A stretch of DNA of 8,917 bases. Source: Nitrospinaceae bacterium (lineage in GTDB: Bacteria > Nitrospinota > Nitrospinia > Nitrospinales > VA-1). Location: contig JAJDBA010000221.1 in NCBI GenBank assembly GCA_029261675.1, positions 1 through 8,917 on the forward strand, in the 5' to 3' direction. Below the pieces are notes generated by a model. The model was not told the origin of the DNA and made no database searches. It was given only the letters and a program-made list of their open reading frames with translations. Positions within the stretch are counted from its first letter, which is position 1. Each line of letters starts with the position of its first letter. The translations under genes and the position numbers were made by a program. This document shows, one piece after another, positions 6,907 to 8,917 of the stretch.

Positions 6907-7139
6907 CCTTATTTTCAAATGGTTATGCTATTTACCAATTATCGCCATTGTATCCCTAATCCTTTTAAAATGCAATAATAGCTTAATATACAAATAGTTA
7001 TGATCGCTCTGGAAAATTGGCCAGCGAAAGGTTGGCGAAATGGGTTTTTATAAGTGATTTTGGTGTAGATTTTATGGATTTAACGGGCAGGATGGGTGGT
7101 AAAATCGCTTAAACTTTCTGATCAAAAGCAGACAAGAAA

Positions 7140-7322
7140 ATGACTGAAAAAGAAAAAAAATTAAAATGTCCCATCTGTAAAAAACCATCAGAAATGGATA
7201 AGGAGAAAAATCCCTACCTGCCCTTTTGTTCGGAGCGTTGTCGCACCATCGACCTTGGTGCCTGGCTAGATGAAAAATATGTCATAGAAAGTGATGACTC
7301 TTTTATAGATTCAGAAATCTAG
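7140..7322 (+). CDS. yacG: DNA gyrase inhibitor YacG, zinc-ribbon protein
   Basis: Small cytoplasmic zinc-binding protein; the E. coli homologue binds the GyrB subunit and inhibits gyrase. Sixty residues, near the usual 60-65. Seen: Cys10-x2-Cys13 (CPIC) and Cys30-x3-Cys34 (FCSERC), all four zinc ligands of the family, followed by the conserved IDLGAWLDEKYVI (37-49) and an acidic tail. The Lys-rich N-terminus before the first Cys is slightly more charged than in E. coli. No strong Shine-Dalgarno is visible before the ATG, only a purine-rich AGACAAGA. It is often found beside coaE or type IV pilus genes; here it stands alone between gspA and the M23 gene. Identification is confident. Confidence 0.93.
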   Translation: MTEKEKKLKCPICKKPSEMDKEKNPYLPFCSERCRTIDLGAWLDEKYVIESDDSFIDSEI

Positions 7323-7363
7323 AGTCGCGTTGGTCAATCCTTCCGCTTTAGTCATAATCCTTT

Positions 7364-7406
7364 CTTTTTGTCCCTTCAAAAATAACCCTCCCTATTGAAG
7401 AAAAAG
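7364..7406. repeat. Bulged inverted repeat downstream of yacG
   Basis: CTTTTT (7364-7369) and CTTCAA (7374-7379) pair with TTGAAG (7395-7400) and AAAAAG (7401-7406). This gives a 12-pair stem with a four-base bulge (GTCC) on one side and a 15-base loop. No T run follows on either strand, so it is not a standard terminator. The rest of the 247-base gap to the next gene (7323-7569) shows no gene and no promoter I can defend. Confidence 0.3.
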
Positions 7407-7569
7407 TAATCTAAACCAAACAAAAAATAAAAATATCCTTTCGTTATCTCATTGAATGAGTTACGATTATCGCTGTTTGCGTGCAGACGGAAAATTATTT
7501 TTGTTAATTTTTTTGGTGGATATGCCCCCCGTTGCCCAACCCCCAAGCATAATTTGGAGATAGATTCGA

Positions 7570-8907
7570 ATGTCAGATCCACACCAAGAAAATATAAATA
7601 ATTCCAGCAACCCGAAACGTTTCAAATGGAGACGGCAGGTCTGGTTTGTTGGAGTAGCCTTGATCAGCATTTTTTTGGTTGGGGCTTCACATTTTTTCGA
7701 AGGCAAGCCCACCCAAACCATTCACAGCCCTCAAGTGGATGAAATTGAATTTCGTCCATTAGAAGTAAAACCGCTACAAGCGCCAGAGCCCGAATTAAAA
7801 GAACCGGAAATTGTAGAACCCGTTTACCGTTTGGTCGAAGGAAGCATTGCGCGAAACCAAAGCTTGTCAGATTTAATGAGCGACCATGGAATACCATTGA
7901 AGACCGTGTTCGAAATGGTAAAACAAACCAAGCCAACCTATAACCTACGCCGCTTGCGCCCGGGGCACTCCTATTCCATCAAACTGAATGCGGATGATCA
8001 ATTGCATGCCTTTAGCTATCAAACCGAAAAGAACCGTGAGTTGTTGATTGAACGAAAAGACGCAAAGTTTGTCTCTCGCTTTATAGAGCCTGAATATGAA
8101 ATTCGAATGGCAACTCTGCAAGGTGTCATCAAGAAAAACTTGATCTCTACTGTTTTGAAAGCAGGGGGAAGTTATCAAACAGCAATCAATCTAGAAGAAA
8201 TTTTTGCATGGCAGATCAATTTTTTTAAAGACCTGCGAGTGGGGGACTCATTTAAAGTTCTGATAGAGAAAAAGTTTCTCGATCGAGAGTTTGTCGAATT
8301 TGGAAAAATAAGAGCCGTTACGTTTCAGAACCGTGGCAAAAATCTATCCGCAATTTATTTTAAACCCGAAGGCGAACATGGTGGATACTACACCGCTGAT
8401 GGCCGTCCATTAAAGAAACAATTTTTGAAGAGTCCGTTAAAATATACGCGGATCACATCTAAATTCACCCACAGACGGTTTCATCCCATTTATAAAAAAC
8501 ACATGGCGCATCGAGCTGTCGATTATGCAGCACCACGAGGAACACCGATTTATGCCATCAGTGATGGAGAGGTGATTAAAGTATCGCGCAGTTCTCGTTC
8601 AGGTAGACATATTAAACTGAAACATAGTAATGGATATGTAAGCTCTTATTCTCACTTATCGGGATATGCCGCGAAAATGTCGAGAGGAAAGAAAGTCGAC
8701 CAAGGCCAGATAATCGGCTATGTAGGCGCCTCCGGCGCCGCAACCGGACCCCACCTTTGTTTTCACCTCAGAAAAAATGGAAAGTCGATCAACCCTCTGA
8801 CATTCCAGTCACCCGGCGGACCCGACCTGCAAGAAAAAAACCAGAAGGCTTTCCACCTGCTAGCTCAACAAGAGATGCAGGCATTGAAATCGGTAAGCAA
8901 TACCTGA
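7570..8907 (+). CDS. M23-family peptidoglycan DD-endopeptidase, Csd3/ShyA/MepM-like
   Basis: Periplasmic, membrane-anchored zinc endopeptidase that probably cuts peptide crosslinks during wall growth. Seen in 445 residues: basic cytoplasmic N-terminus; one membrane anchor at about 23-42 (QVWFVGVALISIFLVGAS); Pro/Glu-rich linker (about 60-85); an OapA/LysM-like region (about 86-140, with NLRRLRPGHSYSI); a Csd3-type middle domain (about 170-265); a linker motif FLKSPLKYTRITSKFTHRR (285-303); and the M23 domain with H314-x3-D318 (HRAVDY), H362 (SYSHLSGY), then GPHLCFHL (393-400). Odd: the usual HLH reads HLC, so the third zinc ligand would be Cys397. GGAGA lies ten bases before the ATG. At 445 residues it is in the range of full-length MepM-type enzymes. 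The family is secure; specificity is inferred. Confidence 0.92.
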   Translation: MSDPHQENINNSSNPKRFKWRRQVWFVGVALISIFLVGASHFFEGKPTQTIHSPQVDEIEFRPLEVKPLQAPEPELKEPEIVEPVYRLVEGSIARNQSLSDLMSDHGIPLKTVFEMVKQTKPTYNLRRLRPGHSYSIKLNADDQLHAFSYQTEKNRELLIERKDAKFVSRFIEPEYEIRMATLQGVIKKNLISTVLKAGGSYQTAINLEEIFAWQINFFKDLRVGDSFKVLIEKKFLDREFVEFGKIRAVTFQNRGKNLSAIYFKPEGEHGGYYTADGRPLKKQFLKSPLKYTRITSKFTHRRFHPIYKKHMAHRAVDYAAPRGTPIYAISDGEVIKVSRSSRSGRHIKLKHSNGYVSSYSHLSGYAAKMSRGKKVDQGQIIGYVGASGAATGPHLCFHLRKNGKSINPLTFQSPGGPDLQEKNQKAFHLLAQQEMQALKSVSNT

Positions 8908-8917
8908 ACAAGGGTGC

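Larger units (their letters stand above)
6766..7139. other. Divergent intergenic region between gspA and yacG
   Basis: A 374-base AT-rich stretch with no credible gene. It must hold the promoters for gspA (leftward) and yacG (rightward). For gspA, a TATTAT box lies at 6857-6852 on the minus strand but has no convincing -35 partner; between it and gspA are a small TATCT/AGATA hairpin (6828-6816) and seven T (6815-6809). For yacG I see no clear promoter. Candidate regulatory sequences are the palindrome at 6890-6906 and the GTTAGTTA copies. Near 7017-7043 an imperfect direct repeat (TTGGCCAGCGAAAGG, TTGGCGAAATGG) is visible. Confidence 0.7.

Noticed and set aside
6919..6978. Nineteen-codon ORF in the divergent region.
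   Set aside because: Too short, no ribosome site, AT-rich noncoding character.
7074..7112. Twelve-codon ORF (MDLTGRMGGKIA) upstream of yacG as a leader peptide.
   Set aside because: No Shine-Dalgarno, no attenuator structure or run of regulatory codons; ORFs this short are expected by chance.
7017..7112. Structured RNA or riboswitch before yacG.
   Set aside because: Only a short GCCA/TGGC stem and a loose direct repeat; no known riboswitch core could be recognised.
8725..8739. GGCGCC-TCC-GGCGCC repeat as a hairpin or site.
   Set aside because: It lies inside the M23 coding region and encodes the conserved Gly-Ala-Ser-Gly-Ala stretch; best explained by codon choice.

Overview
The window reads as ordinary chromosome of a Gram-negative bacterium. 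The evidence is a GspA/GspB-type inner-membrane pair linked to type II secretion, a Csd3/ShyA-like periplasmic M23 endopeptidase, a YacG-type gyrase inhibitor, and the alpha subunit of the two-subunit bacterial glycyl-tRNA synthetase. Base composition leans to A+T by eye (not counted). I cannot fix the lineage from sequence alone. A deltaproteobacterial or Nitrospinota-like organism would fit, but that is an impression.

Layout: (1) 17-2353, plus strand: a 778-residue STAND-type NTPase with an NB-ARC-like core, a winged-helix region and a C-terminal array of about eight TPRs at a near-exact 40-residue period. Its N-terminus is low complexity, with no recognisable effector. (2) 2354-2444: a short convergent spacer with several small hairpins. 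(3) 2445-3320, minus: glyQ without a following glyS. A promoter is placed so close to its ATG that the transcript may be nearly leaderless. (4) 3494-3832, minus: an unrecognised 112-residue protein, apparently started by TTG, lying just behind a probable terminator. (5) 3893-4663 and 4684-6765, minus: a gspA-gspB operon in which GspA carries an extra N-terminal J-like domain lacking the HPD motif. (6) 6766-7139: a 374-base divergent intergenic region with a perfect 17-base palindrome and GTTAGTTA repeats. (7) 7140-7322, plus: yacG. (8) 7570-8907, plus: an M23 peptidase whose expected HxH motif reads HxC.

The genes do not form one pathway. gspA-gspB and the M23 peptidase share an envelope theme: GspA/GspB are thought to act on peptidoglycan so that the secretin can assemble, and the M23 enzyme opens peptidoglycan crosslinks. 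glyQ and yacG are housekeeping. The STAND protein is the most accessory-looking gene. I see no transposase, integrase, CRISPR array, tRNA or rRNA. I did not find a clear new multi-gene system. The items most worth a second look are the HPD-less J domain on GspA, the effector-less STAND/TPR protein, the Cys-for-His swap in the M23 site, the solitary glyQ and the palindrome at 6890-6906.
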